Below are positions 7,047-15,962 of a stretch of DNA of 51,296 nt, one piece after another. Position 1 is the first letter of the stretch, and each line of letters begins with the position of its first letter. Below the pieces are notes generated by a model, which was not told where the DNA came from, made no database searches, and was given only the letters and a program-made list of their open reading frames with translations. The position numbers and the translations under genes were made by a program. The stretch covers positions 1-51,296 of the forward strand of contig DATFMP010000046.1 of assembly GCA_035266845.1 (NCBI GenBank), in the 5' to 3' direction. Source of the DNA: DATFMP01 sp035266845 (GTDB lineage: Bacteria; SAR324; JACQKK01).

Positions 7047-9020
7047 ATGCCGCAGTTCCAGATCGAAGCCAAGTTCGACCTCGCGGGCAGCCAACCCCAG
7101 GCCGTGGATGCCCTCGTGGAGGGCTGGAGCGCCGGCACGGGCCATCAGGTGCTGCTGGGCATCACGGGCTCGGGCAAGACGTTCGTGATGGCGAACGTGA
7201 TCCAGCGCCTGCAGCGCCCCACGCTGGTGGTGGCGCCCAACAAGGTGCTGGCCGCGCAGCTCTACCAGGAGTTCAAGGCCTTCTTCCCGCACAACGCGGT
7301 GGAGTACTTCGTCAGCTATTACGACTACTACCAGCCCGAGGCGTACGTCCCGCGCAAGGACCTCTACATCGAGAAGGACTCCTCCATCAACGACGAGCTG
7401 GACCGCATGCGGCTGGCGGCCACCAACGCGCTGTTCGAGCGGGAGGACGTCATCATCGTGGCCAGCGTGTCGTGCATCTACGGCATCGGCTCGCCGGAGA
7501 CCTACCGGGGCATGGTGATCTTCCTCATGGTGGGGGACACCATCGAGCGCCAGCAGCTCATCGCCCGGCTGGTGGAGAGCCAGTACACCCGCAACGACTA
7601 CGACTTCCACCGCGGCACGTTCCGCGTGCGAGGCGACGTGGTGGAGATCTTCCCCGCGGACGCGGACGAAGCCATCCGGGTCGAGCTGTTCGGGGACGAG
7701 GTGGAAGCCATCTCCCGCATCGATCCGATGCGCGGCACCAAGATCGAGCTGCTCAGCAAGGTGGGCATCTACCCCGCTACCCACTACGTGCAGCCGCCGG
7801 ACGAGCTGCCGGACACGGTGAACCTGATCCGCGATGAGCTGCGCGAGCGCCTGATGCAGCTCCGCGCCTCCAACAAGCTGGTGGAAGCCCAGCGCCTGGA
7901 GCAGCGCACGCTGTTCGACATCGAGATGCTGGAGGAGACGGGCACCTGCAAGGGCATCGAGAACTACAGCCGCATCATCCAGCGCCGCACACCGGGGAGT
8001 GCCCCCCCCACCCTGCTCAGCTACTTCCCCAAGGGCTCGCTGTTGTTCATCGACGAGAGCCACGTCACGATTCCGCAGATCGGGGCGATGTACAAGGGTG
8101 ACTTCTCGCGCAAGTCCACGCTGGTGGAGTATGGCTTCCGGCTGCCGTCCGCCATCGACAACCGCCCGCTCAAGTTCGAGGAGTACGAGGCGCGAATCCA
8201 GCAGAGCATCTACGTCTCGGCCACGCCGGGCCCCTACGAGCTGGAGCACAGCGGGGGCGAGTTGGTGGAGCTGATCATCCGTCCCACGGGCCTGCTCGAT
8301 CCGGAGATCGAGGTGCGCCCGGTAGGGGGGCAGGTGGACGACCTGCTGGAGGAGATCCGCTTGCGCGCCGCCGCCAAGGAACGGGTGCTGGTGACCACGC
8401 TCACCAAGCGCATGGCGGAGGACCTGGCCCGCTACTACGAAGAGCTGGGCGTGCGGGTGCGCTACATGCACTCGGAGATCGACACGCTGGAGCGTGACGA
8501 GATCCTGCGCGATCTGCGGCTGGGGGTCTTCGACGTGCTGGTGGGGATCAACCTGCTGCGCGAGGGTCTGGACCTGCCGGAGGTCTCCCTGGTGGCCATC
8601 CTGGATGCGGACAAGGAGGGCTACCTGCGCTCGCGGCGCTCACTGCTGCAGACCTGCGGCCGGGCCGCCCGCAATCCCAAGGGCCGCGTGATCTTCTACG
8701 GGGACACCATCACCTTGTCCATGCGCGAGGTGATCGACGAGACCAATCGCCGGCGCGAACTGCAGACACGCTACAACGAGGAACACCACATCACGCCGCG
8801 GGCCACCGTGCGGGCCATCGCCGAACGCTTGGGCCCGGCGGAGGAGCTCAAGGTGGCGGAGCCCTTCCCCAACGTAACGGTGGAAACGGACGTGATGGCG
8901 CAGGTGAAGCGCCTGGAAAAGGAGATGCTGACGGCCGCCAAGGAGCTGGAGTTCGAGAAGGCCGCCGAGCTGCGGGACGCCATCGCCTACCTGAAGCGGC
9001 GCAACCTGGGCGTGGCCTGA
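7047..9020 (+). CDS. uvrB: Excinuclease ABC subunit B
   Basis: Damage-verifying helicase-like subunit of UvrABC nucleotide-excision repair. The 657-residue protein has Walker A GITGSGKT (38-45), the UvrB hairpin region YFVSYYDYYQPEAYVP, DESH box, the IYVSATPGPYE motif, helicase domain motifs ending in QTCGRAARN, and a C-terminal UVR coiled coil (LEKEMLTAAKELEFEKAAELRDAI) that contacts UvrC. Start ATG 7047 gives MPQFQIEAKFDLAGSQPQA, matching family N-termini; TTG 6999, which has GGGGGAT before it, would add 16 atypical residues. No LexA-like box was recognised. Part of the hicAB right direct repeat forms its leader. Confidence 0.97.
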   Translation: MPQFQIEAKFDLAGSQPQAVDALVEGWSAGTGHQVLLGITGSGKTFVMANVIQRLQRPTLVVAPNKVLAAQLYQEFKAFFPHNAVEYFVSYYDYYQPEAYVPRKDLYIEKDSSINDELDRMRLAATNALFEREDVIIVASVSCIYGIGSPETYRGMVIFLMVGDTIERQQLIARLVESQYTRNDYDFHRGTFRVRGDVVEIFPADADEAIRVELFGDEVEAISRIDPMRGTKIELLSKVGIYPATHYVQPPDELPDTVNLIRDELRERLMQLRASNKLVEAQRLEQRTLFDIEMLEETGTCKGIENYSRIIQRRTPGSAPPTLLSYFPKGSLLFIDESHVTIPQIGAMYKGDFSRKSTLVEYGFRLPSAIDNRPLKFEEYEARIQQSIYVSATPGPYELEHSGGELVELIIRPTGLLDPEIEVRPVGGQVDDLLEEIRLRAAAKERVLVTTLTKRMAEDLARYYEELGVRVRYMHSEIDTLERDEILRDLRLGVFDVLVGINLLREGLDLPEVSLVAILDADKEGYLRSRRSLLQTCGRAARNPKGRVIFYGDTITLSMREVIDETNRRRELQTRYNEEHHITPRATVRAIAERLGPAEELKVAEPFPNVTVETDVMAQVKRLEKEMLTAAKELEFEKAAELRDAIAYLKRRNLGVA

Positions 9021-9045
9021 GGGCGGCCGCGCACCACGCCCGCGA

Positions 9046-9366
9046 CTACTCCGGGTGGTTGGGCCGCACGCGCACCTTGTCCAGCGCATCCTGCACCGCC
9101 CGCCGGATATCCTCGTCCGTGGGGGGATTCTTGCGCAGCACCATGGAGCCGGACTGCACATAGTGCGAAGGCAGTTCGTTCAGCGCGATGGCGTACACAT
9201 CCTCCACGCACAACCGACACCCGCAGAAGTCCTCCGCGCCGGGCAGAAGGTCTCGCATGGAGGCGACCACGCGCGCCTCCTGCCGGTTGCGGATCTTGTC
9301 CAGCGTAAAGTCGTTGTAGCGATAGCGGTCGTCGGCCATCTCTGAGTGCATGTAGGTGGGTGGCAT
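9046..9366 (-). CDS. comFB: ComFB-family protein (late competence development family)
   Basis: Small cytoplasmic protein, 106 residues, of the ComFB family. It shows the family core: N-x-x-E-A-R-V-V-x-S-M-R-D-L-L, then the cysteine cluster CGCRLCVEDVYAIALNELPSHYV. Cys-rich ComFB proteins are widespread, and cyanobacterial members have been reported as cyclic-dinucleotide/nucleotide receptors; whether this one binds a nucleotide is not visible. The start could be 9366 (MPPTYMHSEM) or the later Met codons (MHSEM, MADDRY). It is divergent from recO and convergent with uvrB, whose stop is only 25 bases from its stop. GGGCGTGG (9008-9015) pairs with CCACGCCC (9034-9041) in that gap and could act as a weak bidirectional terminator. 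Confidence 0.82.
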   Translation of the reverse strand: MPPTYMHSEMADDRYRYNDFTLDKIRNRQEARVVASMRDLLPGAEDFCGCRLCVEDVYAIALNELPSHYVQSGSMVLRKNPPTDEDIRRAVQDALDKVRVRPNHPE

Positions 9367-9464
9367 GGCAGTATCGGCAGTATATCCGAAACGGGGGTAA
9401 GAGAGCCACCGGCGGCCGCCCCGTGGTCCGCGCGCCGTGCCTTCTTCTTATATAACGCCGCATC

Positions 9465-10274
9465 ATGCAACTCGTTTCCTCCGAGTGCATCATCCTGCGC
9501 AATCAGGACTACCTGGAGCGCGACCGGCTGGTGACTTTCCTGACCCGCGATGCCGGCCGGCTGCGGGGGATCGCGAAGGGCTCGCGCAAGCTGACCAGCC
9601 GCGGCGTGGGCAACTTCGAGCCCTTCAGCCGCGGTGTGATGTACTACACGGAGCGCGGCCAGGGCGGGCTGGTGAGCATCCGCAAGTGCGATCCCCTGCC
9701 CCCGTATCTCTACCTGCAGGGGGACTATCACAAGTTCCTCTACGCCGGGTACTTCGCGGAACTGATGGACCTCATCCCCATCGACCCCGCGGGCGCCGAG
9801 CCCTACTTCACCCTGCTCGCGGAGAGCGTGGAGGCGCTCTGCGAGCCCGGCCCGGCCCGCCGCCTGCCGCTGCTGCGGCTGCGCTTCGAGCTGCACTTCC
9901 TGCAATTGCTGGGCTATCTGCCGGACTGGGCGCGCTGCTGCCATTGCGGGGCATCGCTGCTCCGGGAGGAGAACGAGCGGGCCGTCCCCGTCTACGAGGC
10001 CCCGTACCAGTTCGACGTGCGCGAAGGCGGCGTGCGCTGCCCGGACTGCGCCTCGTCCGATCCCCATCGCCTGGTGGTATCCCCGGCCAGCCTGGCCTTC
10101 CTGGAGAACTGGCGCCGCGGTGCGGATGGCGCGGTCGTGCGCCCGACGCGGCTGGTGCTGGAGGAGCTGGAGCGCGCGGTGACCCGCCATTTGGTGCACT
10201 GCATCGAGCGCGAGCCACGCTCGCTGGGCATGCTGCCCACGCTGGACGCCCTGGAGCCCTCGCTGCATGCCTGA
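9465..10274 (+). CDS. recO: DNA repair protein RecO
   Basis: RecO loads RecA onto SSB-coated single-stranded DNA with RecR and anneals strands in the RecFOR pathway. The 269-residue protein has the N-terminal OB-fold (VSSECIILRNQDYLERDRLVTFLTRDAGRLRGIAKGSRK), a central helical domain, and a zinc-finger-like cluster (Cys158, Cys159, Cys161 and Cys192, Cys195 in CCHCG...CPDC). Zn-binding Cys are present in many but not all RecO proteins. The start ATG 9465 is the first in frame after the divergent comFB promoter region. In many proteobacteria recO sits with era and pdxJ; here it stands alone beside comFB, with a repeat-filled gap downstream. Confidence 0.94.
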   Translation: MQLVSSECIILRNQDYLERDRLVTFLTRDAGRLRGIAKGSRKLTSRGVGNFEPFSRGVMYYTERGQGGLVSIRKCDPLPPYLYLQGDYHKFLYAGYFAELMDLIPIDPAGAEPYFTLLAESVEALCEPGPARRLPLLRLRFELHFLQLLGYLPDWARCCHCGASLLREENERAVPVYEAPYQFDVREGGVRCPDCASSDPHRLVVSPASLAFLENWRRGADGAVVRPTRLVLEELERAVTRHLVHCIEREPRSLGMLPTLDALEPSLHA

Positions 10275-10360
10275 GCCAGGAAACCGGGACGAAGGGAACG
10301 AGGCTCCCTCAACGCCATGTGTGGGCAGAACCGCGCCGGCCTGGGTCAGGAGACTTATTG

Positions 10361-10451
10361 GGGGTGCGGGGGCCCCTCGGCCCCCGCATTGAAATTCCCT
10401 GGTTTGCTTACCGCCCAGCCGCTTGGAAACCCGTTTCCAGACAGAATCTAG
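10361..10451 (-). repeat. Dispersed repeat family B, copy 1 (truncated?)
   Basis: On the minus strand the element starts CTAGATTCTGTCTGGAAACG, continues GGTTTCCAAGCGGCTGGGC, and ends in a GC-rich hairpin (GCGGGGGCC-GAG-GGGCCCCCGC). It matches 36256-36342 on the plus strand (CTAGGTTCTATTTGGGAACG, AGTTTTCAAGCGGCTGGGC, then ATGCGGGGGGCAAAGCCCCC). The opposite terminal segment found in the 36-kb copy is not seen here, so this copy may be truncated. It lies between recO and the family A element. Confidence 0.75.
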
Positions 10452-10489
10452 AAGAGCGACAAGGCTTGGTTTTCGGATGAGGTCACGGC

Positions 10490-10655
10490 CCAAGAGGGCG
10501 CTGCCCCCTTGGAACCCCCGCCAGGGAGCAAGCCCCCTGGACCCCATTCGTGCAGGGGTGTAGGGGCCGCTGGCCCCTACCAGAGGGAGGAGGTGCGGAG
10601 GAGGGAGGCAGTGCCTCCCTCCTCCGCAAACCCGAAAATTAATGCCTGACCGAAC
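10490..10655 (+). repeat. Dispersed repeat family A, copy 1 (166 bp)
   Basis: This 166-base element ends exactly at the stop codon of the minus-strand SDR gene (10656). It matches 45857-46022, also 166 bases, over its full length with scattered substitutions and small compensating indels. Landmarks are CCCCCTTGGAACCCCCGC, GGGAGCAAGCCCCC, a GGGGCC/GGCCCC hairpin and a near-perfect inverted repeat: TGCGGAGGAGGGAGGCA at 10594-10610, one base, then its exact complement at 10612-10628. The stem could stop transcription from either side. The remainder of 10275-10489 outside families A and B holds nothing I can identify. Confidence 0.88.
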
Positions 10656-11420
10656 CTAGTGCGGCTGGTGCACCGAGCGCAGCACGATGTCGTGAATCTG
10701 CACACGGCGGGGCACGGAGAGCATGTAGAGCAGGGCGTCCGCGATGTCTTCCGCCTTGAGCGGCGGGAACTCGTAGCCCCCGGCACGCCCGCCGGGCGTG
10801 GCCACGTCGTGGAACTCGGATTCCACCATGCCGGGCGAGAGCATGCCGATCTTCACCGGGCTGTGCTTGCGCACGAGTTCCATCCGCAGACCGTCGGTGA
10901 TGGCCTTGAGCGCGTGCTTGGTCGCGGCATAGAATGTGGCGCCGTGTCCCGGCGGCACGCGGTGGCCCGCCACCGACGAGACGTTGATGATGGCTGCATC
11001 CTGCTTGCCCTGCATATCGCGCAGGGCCTCCTGCATGCACAGCGTGGCGGCGCGCACGTTGAGATCAAGCAGGGGCTGCAGGTGCTCCCAATCCGCCTCG
11101 GAAACGGGCACGCGGTGACCCAGCCCCGCGTTGTTGACCAGCACGTCCACGCCCCCCCAGGTCTCGCGCACCCGCGCGAACACCTCGCCCGGGCCCTGCG
11201 GCGTGGCCAGGTCCGCCGCCACGGCCAGCACCTCGGCGCCGTGAGCGGTCAGCTCGTTGCGCAGCGTTTCCAGCCGCTCGGCGCGCCGGGCCGTGATGGC
11301 TACGCGCATCCCGATGCCCGCCAGTGCCAACGCAACGGCATGGCCGATCCCCGCCGACGCACCGGTCACGAGCGCCACTTTGCCGTGCCAGCGCTCCAGG
11401 CGCTCCGATTCGTCCTGCAT
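10656..11420 (-). CDS. SDR-family NAD(P)-dependent oxidoreductase
   Basis: Classical short-chain dehydrogenase, 254 residues from ATG 11420 (TGGAG lies about 10 bases upstream). It has the Rossmann turn TGASAGIGHAVA, the NNAGLG motif, a Ser in INVSSVAGH and the catalytic YAATKHALK (Tyr-x-x-x-Lys). It resembles YdfG/serine 3-dehydrogenase-like SDRs, but substrate is not readable. The ARRAERL segment after the second strand suggests NADP(H) preference. The stop codon TAG lies in CTAGG and directly adjoins the family A repeat. An in-frame extension upstream (to 11552) is rejected because it is Arg/Pro/Gly-rich and has no ribosome site. Confidence 0.9.
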   Translation of the reverse strand: MQDESERLERWHGKVALVTGASAGIGHAVALALAGIGMRVAITARRAERLETLRNELTAHGAEVLAVAADLATPQGPGEVFARVRETWGGVDVLVNNAGLGHRVPVSEADWEHLQPLLDLNVRAATLCMQEALRDMQGKQDAAIINVSSVAGHRVPPGHGATFYAATKHALKAITDGLRMELVRKHSPVKIGMLSPGMVESEFHDVATPGGRAGGYEFPPLKAEDIADALLYMLSVPRRVQIHDIVLRSVHQPH

Positions 11421-11582
11421 ACCGAGGCTCCAGAATGAGGGGGAACGTCCGCGATGTGCAGCACCCGGGCCCACCCATCGCACCGCGCGGACAGTCGCGC
11501 CGGGGCCGGGCCGGCTACCCCTGGTCGAGCTGAAAGCGAAGCGTTGCGGCACCGCGCCGCCCCGGCGGGCGGCGCCGGAGCG

Positions 11583-12494
11583 TCAGTTGATGAGGAGCTT
11601 GAGCGGATTGATGGCGACGTCGTTGATGCGGATCTCGTAGTGCAGGTGCGGGCCCGTGCTGCGGCCGGTCGTCCCCACCACCGCGATCGTATCGCCCCGC
11701 TTGACCCGCTGGCCCTCGCGCACGAGGGACGCATTGAGGTGGCCGTAACGGGTGATCACGCCGTAGCCGTGGTCCAGCACGATCATGTTGCCCAGACTCG
11801 GGTCCACCCCGGAGAACGTCACGATGCCGTCAGCCGGGGCCTTCACGGGCGTGCCCTTGGGCGCCACGATGTCGATGCCCTCGTGCATCCGCTGGCTACC
11901 CGTGAACGGATCCAGGCGCGGACCGAAGGTGGACGACAGGAAGCCCCGCACCGGCCAGCGATAGGGCGTGCGCTGGATGAGGTCCTGCTTGTCCGCCAGA
12001 TACGCCTTGAGGCTGTTGAAGCTCTCCTCCTGGTACTTCACCATCTTGTCCAGCCGCGACAGATCCTTGTTCAGCACCGCCAGCAGATCCATGCCGCTCT
12101 GGTTGGCCTGCTTGACCAGGTTCTTGTCGCTGGCCTCGCTGAAGCCCCCGATGCCGTAGATCGAGGGGCCGGGGCGTTGCACTTCCAGGTCCGTGATCAG
12201 CCGCAGCTTGTAATCCAGCTCCCGCAGGTGGTCCATCTCGCCCTTAAAGCGATCCACCTCGTTGGAAACCTTCTTGATCCCCACCTGCTGGCGCAGGTAT
12301 TCGCTCTTGAGGCGCTCGTAGGCCAGCAACTCGCCCTGAAGCGTCACCGCGCGGTAGATGGACACAACCGCGACGACGACGAACACGGCCACAAGGGCCA
12401 TGCCCGCCAACATCAACGGCTTGGGGATCTTGAGCCGAATTACCTTGGACGTCCTGGGTGGGATGACGACAAAGGTAAATTCTTTCTTCAGCAA
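11583..12494 (-). CDS. M23-family murein metallopeptidase with coiled coil
   Basis: Inner-membrane-anchored periplasmic peptidase, 303 residues. The start is TTG 12494, decided by a strong ribosome site GGAGGAG at about 12502-12508 in the leader; no ATG fits. The order is: basic N-terminus, one membrane helix (about 28-47), a helical/coiled-coil stretch (50-170), then the LytM domain with HEGID (His204, Asp208), GHL (His252) and HLHYE (His283, His285), a complete zinc/catalytic set. Such proteins cut or regulate cutting of peptidoglycan cross-links. The architecture resembles the M23 protein often next to secA or lpxC; here it stands between an SDR and an acyl-CoA dehydrogenase. Confidence 0.9.
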   Translation of the reverse strand: MLKKEFTFVVIPPRTSKVIRLKIPKPLMLAGMALVAVFVVVAVVSIYRAVTLQGELLAYERLKSEYLRQQVGIKKVSNEVDRFKGEMDHLRELDYKLRLITDLEVQRPGPSIYGIGGFSEASDKNLVKQANQSGMDLLAVLNKDLSRLDKMVKYQEESFNSLKAYLADKQDLIQRTPYRWPVRGFLSSTFGPRLDPFTGSQRMHEGIDIVAPKGTPVKAPADGIVTFSGVDPSLGNMIVLDHGYGVITRYGHLNASLVREGQRVKRGDTIAVVGTTGRSTGPHLHYEIRINDVAINPLKLLIN

Positions 12495-12892
12495 GCTGAA
12501 TCTCCTCCGAAAAAAGCACCTCGCCCCGACTGCACGACCATTGGCGCTTTACGTGCTTTTTCCCAGGCCTACCGACCTGTTTTTCAACGAGAAACGGCTC
12601 CGCCGGCCAGCGCCGGCATATGTACCCAAACCTGCACTTTCCCCTTAGATAACAAACCGCTAAAGCATAGGGTCGCGCAAACTTTTAACACACTCCACGG
12701 TGCGATGCAATGAAAACCCGCGCCAGACGGGCTCCCGAGCGGCCCCGGGGCGGCCGTTGCGCACCGCGTCCGGAATGGACGAAATAGCGACGCTTCCCGC
12801 CATTCGTGCGCCCCTCGCCAGTCTCATGCACGATCCGCTCCGCCCCTGCCGGTGCATCGGCCGGGGAAGACCGAGGTGCGCGGGCGATGGCG
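12495..12892. other. Intergenic region between M23 peptidase and glutaryl-CoA dehydrogenase
   Basis: Almost 400 bases without a credible gene. The middle (about 12625-12715) is distinctly A+T-richer than its surroundings and probably holds the promoter of the M23 gene, but no -35/-10 pair of good quality could be fixed. A CCGGCCAGCGCCGG inverted repeat near 12603-12616 is a possible transcription stop for the upstream gene. Nothing else is seen. Confidence 0.4.
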
Positions 12893-14068
12893 CTAGAAGG
12901 CATCCAGGCCCGTCAGGCCGCGACCCACGATGAGGCTGTGCACCTCGTTGGTGCCCTCGTAGGTGTAGACCGATTCCAGGTTGAGCATGTGCCGGATGGG
13001 CGGATACTCCAGCGAGATGCCGTTGGCCCCGTGCATGGCGCGGGCCATGCGCGCGATGCGCAGCGCCTGCGCGACGCTGTTCTTCTTGGCCAGGCTCACG
13101 TGATAGGGCGTGAGTTTGCCGGCGTCCTTAAGCCGGGAGAAGTGCAGGTTCATCAGGTCCGCCTTGGCGATTTCCCCGGCCATGTCCACCAGCTGCTCCT
13201 GAATGAGCTGCTTGCTGGCGATGGGCTTGCCGAACTGCACCCGCGAGCGCGTGTATTCGATCGTCGAGTGAAAGCACGCCTTGGCTGCGCCGATGGCGCC
13301 CCAGGCGATGCCCATGCGGGCCTGGTTGAGGCAGGCCAGCGGCGCGCCCAGCCCCTTGCTCTTGGGCAGCAGCGCCTCCTTGGGCACCTTGCAGTCCGTC
13401 AGCACGATCTCACCGGTGTATGAGGCGCGCATGGACATCTTCAGCTTGATGGGAGCCGTCTCGAAGCCCGGCGTGCCCCGCTCCACGATGAACCCGCGAA
13501 TGTTCTCCGCCCCGTCCCCATCCAGCTTGGCCCACACGACGGCCAGATGTGCCACCGGGGCGTTGGTGATCCACATCTTGGTGCCGTTGAGCACGTAGCC
13601 CCCCTCCACGCTGCGCGCTGTGGTGCGCATGGAGCCGGGGTCGGAGCCGGAATCGGGCTCCGTGAGCCCGAAGCAGCCGATGGCCTCAGCCCTGGCCATG
13701 CGGGGCAGCCAGTACTCCTTCTGCTCCTCGCTGCCGAAGCGGTAGATGGCGTACATGGTGAGCGAGCCCTGCACGGACACGAAGCTGCGCAGGCCGCTAT
13801 CGCCGTATTCCAGCTCCTGCAGCAGCAGCCCGTAGGAGACCATGTTCACACCCGCGCAGCCGTAGCCTTCGATGTGGGCCCCTAGCCAGCCCATCTCCCC
13901 CAGCGGAGGGATCACCTCGTCGGGAAACGTGTCGTGCTCGAAGTGCTCGCCGATGCCGGGCAGCACTTTGTCCGCCACGAAGCGGCGCGCCGTGTCGCGG
14001 ATCAGAATCTCGTCCGGCTGCAGCAGCGAATCGAGGGCGGTCAACTCTTCCAGTGAAATCGTGTCCAT
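12893..14068 (-). CDS. gcdH: Glutaryl-CoA dehydrogenase-type acyl-CoA dehydrogenase
   Basis: FAD enzyme, 391 residues, that oxidatively decarboxylates glutaryl-CoA to crotonyl-CoA in lysine/tryptophan/aromatic degradation. Diagnostic segments are SVQGSLTMYAIYRFGSEEQ, GCFGLTEPDSGSDPGSM, TKMWITNAP, SMRASYTGEI and the catalytic Glu371 in YEGTNEVHSLIVGR; this Glu position and the EGTNEVH sequence are typical of GcdH rather than of straight-chain acyl-CoA dehydrogenases. The length agrees with the family. No CoA-transferase or LysR regulator, which often accompany gcdH, is in the window. Confidence 0.88.
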   Translation of the reverse strand: MDTISLEELTALDSLLQPDEILIRDTARRFVADKVLPGIGEHFEHDTFPDEVIPPLGEMGWLGAHIEGYGCAGVNMVSYGLLLQELEYGDSGLRSFVSVQGSLTMYAIYRFGSEEQKEYWLPRMARAEAIGCFGLTEPDSGSDPGSMRTTARSVEGGYVLNGTKMWITNAPVAHLAVVWAKLDGDGAENIRGFIVERGTPGFETAPIKLKMSMRASYTGEIVLTDCKVPKEALLPKSKGLGAPLACLNQARMGIAWGAIGAAKACFHSTIEYTRSRVQFGKPIASKQLIQEQLVDMAGEIAKADLMNLHFSRLKDAGKLTPYHVSLAKKNSVAQALRIARMARAMHGANGISLEYPPIRHMLNLESVYTYEGTNEVHSLIVGRGLTGLDAF

Positions 14069-14204
14069 GGTTCGGTCCCAAAATGCAGGGGGCGCCTGGG
14101 GCGCCGGGGTTGTCTAGGGTTTGGCCGAGCGGGGGCGTGCCTCATGCTACCCGCTGCCCGGTAAGCGCGCAATTGCGGCCCGGACCGCGCCTGCGCGTTG
14201 CACC

Positions 14205-14233
14205 TTGAAATTCTTGCCGATCCCTCCTAGCAT
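14205..14233 (+). promoter_or_regulatory. Sigma-70-like promoter for greA
   Basis: TTGAAA at 14205-14210, a 17-base spacer, and TAGCAT at 14228-14233, about 80 bases before the greA ATG. Both boxes are close to consensus and stand in an A+T-rich patch of otherwise GC-rich DNA. Confidence 0.5.
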
Positions 14234-14312
14234 CCATTCGCAGACAGGGCGGCCGGGAGCCGACGGGCCGCACTGCCCCCCATCTTGTGCCAGCAGGTGC
14301 AGCAGACCGCTT

Positions 14313-14789
14313 ATGACCGATCGCATTCCCATCACGCAGCCCGGGCTGGACAAGATCAAAGCCGAGCTGCAGCACCTGACCGCGGTGGAGCGCCCCGCCA
14401 TCCAGAAGGCCATCGCCGAAGCCCGCGAGCATGGGGATCTGCGCGAGAACGCCGAGTACCATGCCGCCAAGGAGCGCCAGGGCTTCATCGAAGGGCGCAT
14501 CCAGGAGCTGAACGCGCGGCTGCCGCGGCTGCAGGTCGTCGATCCAACCACCAACAACACGGACACGATCGTCTTTGGCGCCAAGGTGACGCTGGAGAAT
14601 CTGGATACCGGCGAGACCCTGCGCTACCAGATTGTGGGGCCCGACGAGGCCGATCTGAAGGCCCACCGCATCTCGTTCCTGACGCCTATCGCCAAGGCGC
14701 TCATCGGCAAGGCCGTGGGCGACGTCGTGACGGTGCAGATCCCGCGCGGCCAGATCGAGGTGGAAATTACAGACGTAGAGTACTCCTGA
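14313..14789 (+). CDS. greA: Transcription elongation factor GreA
   Basis: GreA enters the RNA polymerase secondary channel and stimulates cleavage of backtracked transcripts. The 158-residue product has the family length and layout: N-terminal coiled coil (ITQPGLDKIKAELQHL...RPAIQKAIAEAREHGDLRENAEYHAAKERQ), with the acidic tip residues in GDLRENAEYHAAK, followed by the FKBP-like C-terminal domain (VFGAKVTLENLDTGE...YQIVGPDEAD...PIAKALIGKAVGD). Start ATG 14313 matches family N-termini. In many proteobacteria carB precedes greA; here the upstream neighbour is the oppositely oriented gcdH. Confidence 0.97.
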   Translation: MTDRIPITQPGLDKIKAELQHLTAVERPAIQKAIAEAREHGDLRENAEYHAAKERQGFIEGRIQELNARLPRLQVVDPTTNNTDTIVFGAKVTLENLDTGETLRYQIVGPDEADLKAHRISFLTPIAKALIGKAVGDVVTVQIPRGQIEVEITDVEYS

Positions 14790-15056
14790 GCCGCTCCCCG
14801 CGTCCGTTGCAACGCCGCTGGAGCGCATTGGCGACCCGCCCCGTGGTGGCGATCCGCGCCGGTTCCCGGGGCATCGCTGCTCCGGATGGCCCAGGATTCC
14901 GCACATTGCTGTTGTTTGGGGCGGAAAAAGGGGTTATGAAAACCTGTTCCTCGTCCACGGAGGACCTGGAGCGGGAGCGCGGTCCGCGACCGACAAAGTC
15001 GTGGTACGTTTCGCTTCCGCGCTGCGGCGTCCATGCCCGTCCACGGGCGATTGCCA
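14790..15056. other. Intergenic region after greA
   Basis: The 399-base gap between greA and the exonuclease gene (14790-15188) has no credible coding frame. Its last part carries the promoter at 15057-15086 described separately. No terminator with a T-run, RNA gene or repeat could be recognised in the first 260 bases. Confidence 0.4.
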
Positions 15057-15086
15057 TTGACGCCGGCGATCAGAGTCACTCATAAT
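15057..15086 (+). promoter_or_regulatory. Sigma-70-like promoter for the RNase D-type gene
   Basis: TTGACG at 15057-15062, an 18-base spacer, and CATAAT at 15081-15086. It lies about 100 bases before the ATG at 15189, leaving a GC-rich leader. Confidence 0.55.
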
Positions 15087-15188
15087 TGCGACACCGGCGC
15101 GACGCTGGAGCACCGCGGCCGGGAGGGCACCCACGCGAACCGGACCATGCGAACCGAACGCGCGGGCCACACAGCGGCGAGACTTCAC

Positions 15189-15857
15189 ATGGCGTCATCC
15201 AGTGAATATACGGTAGTCCCGGATATTCCGGATGCATTGCTGAAGGTCTACCTGGCGCAGAAAGAGATCGCCGTGGATACCGAGCTGCAGGGCCTGCGGC
15301 TCGGTCGCGACCAGGTGTGTCTCGTGCAGCTCAGCGACCGAAAGCAGCAGGTGTGCCTGGTGCGGCCCGAGCCGCCGCATGCGCCGCCCAACCTGAAGAA
15401 GCTGCTCACCCATCCGCAGACCATCAAGGTCTTCCACTACGCCCTGACGGACGTCGCCTTCCTCAAGCTCAGCCTGGGCATCGACGTGTACCCCTTCCGG
15501 TGCACCAAGGTGATGAGCAAGCTGGTCCGCACCTACACCGACCAGCACAGCCTGAAGGACCTCGTGCGCGAGTTCGTGGGGGTCGAGCTGGAGAAGATCT
15601 CGCAGACCTCCAACTGGCAGCGCCGGGACCTGAGCCCGGCTCAGCTCAAGTATGCCGCCAACGACGTGCTGCATCTGCTGGCCGTATACGACCACCTGAT
15701 GCAGATGCTGAAGGAGCGCGGCAAGCTGCCCACGGGCATCACGGCCCAGGAGATGAACGAGCACACCCAGCAGGCACTGCCCACCGTCGTCGAGCTGATC
15801 ATGAACGGCTATGGCGACAAGGACCAGGGCTGGGAAACCTCCCTCTTCAATCACTAG
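15189..15857 (+). CDS. RNase D-type 3'-5' exonuclease (DEDDy, no HRDC domain)
   Basis: Exonuclease of the DnaQ-like fold, 222 residues. All five DEDDy residues are visible: Asp30 and Glu32 in AVDTELQGL, Asp88 in HYALTDVAFL, and Tyr155/Asp159 in KYAANDVLHLL. CTKVMSKLVRTYTDQHSLKDLVREFVGVELEK-x-x-Q-x-SNWxRRxLS is the usual RNase D pattern. E. coli RNase D has about 375 residues with C-terminal HRDC domains; this protein stops after the nuclease domain and a short tail, as in stand-alone ribonuclease D/Rrp6-like proteins. Likely acts on tRNA or other small-RNA 3' ends; substrate is inferred from the family. Confidence 0.88.
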   Translation: MASSSEYTVVPDIPDALLKVYLAQKEIAVDTELQGLRLGRDQVCLVQLSDRKQQVCLVRPEPPHAPPNLKKLLTHPQTIKVFHYALTDVAFLKLSLGIDVYPFRCTKVMSKLVRTYTDQHSLKDLVREFVGVELEKISQTSNWQRRDLSPAQLKYAANDVLHLLAVYDHLMQMLKERGKLPTGITAQEMNEHTQQALPTVVELIMNGYGDKDQGWETSLFNH

Positions 15858-15962
15858 CCGCCGGGTTCCAGAGTCTTCCGCGCCGCACTTGCGGAAGACG
15901 CGAGGCCCCTCTGCCCTAGCGCCTGCGCCCTGGATGGATGCGGTGGCTGCCCGGGCACGGCC

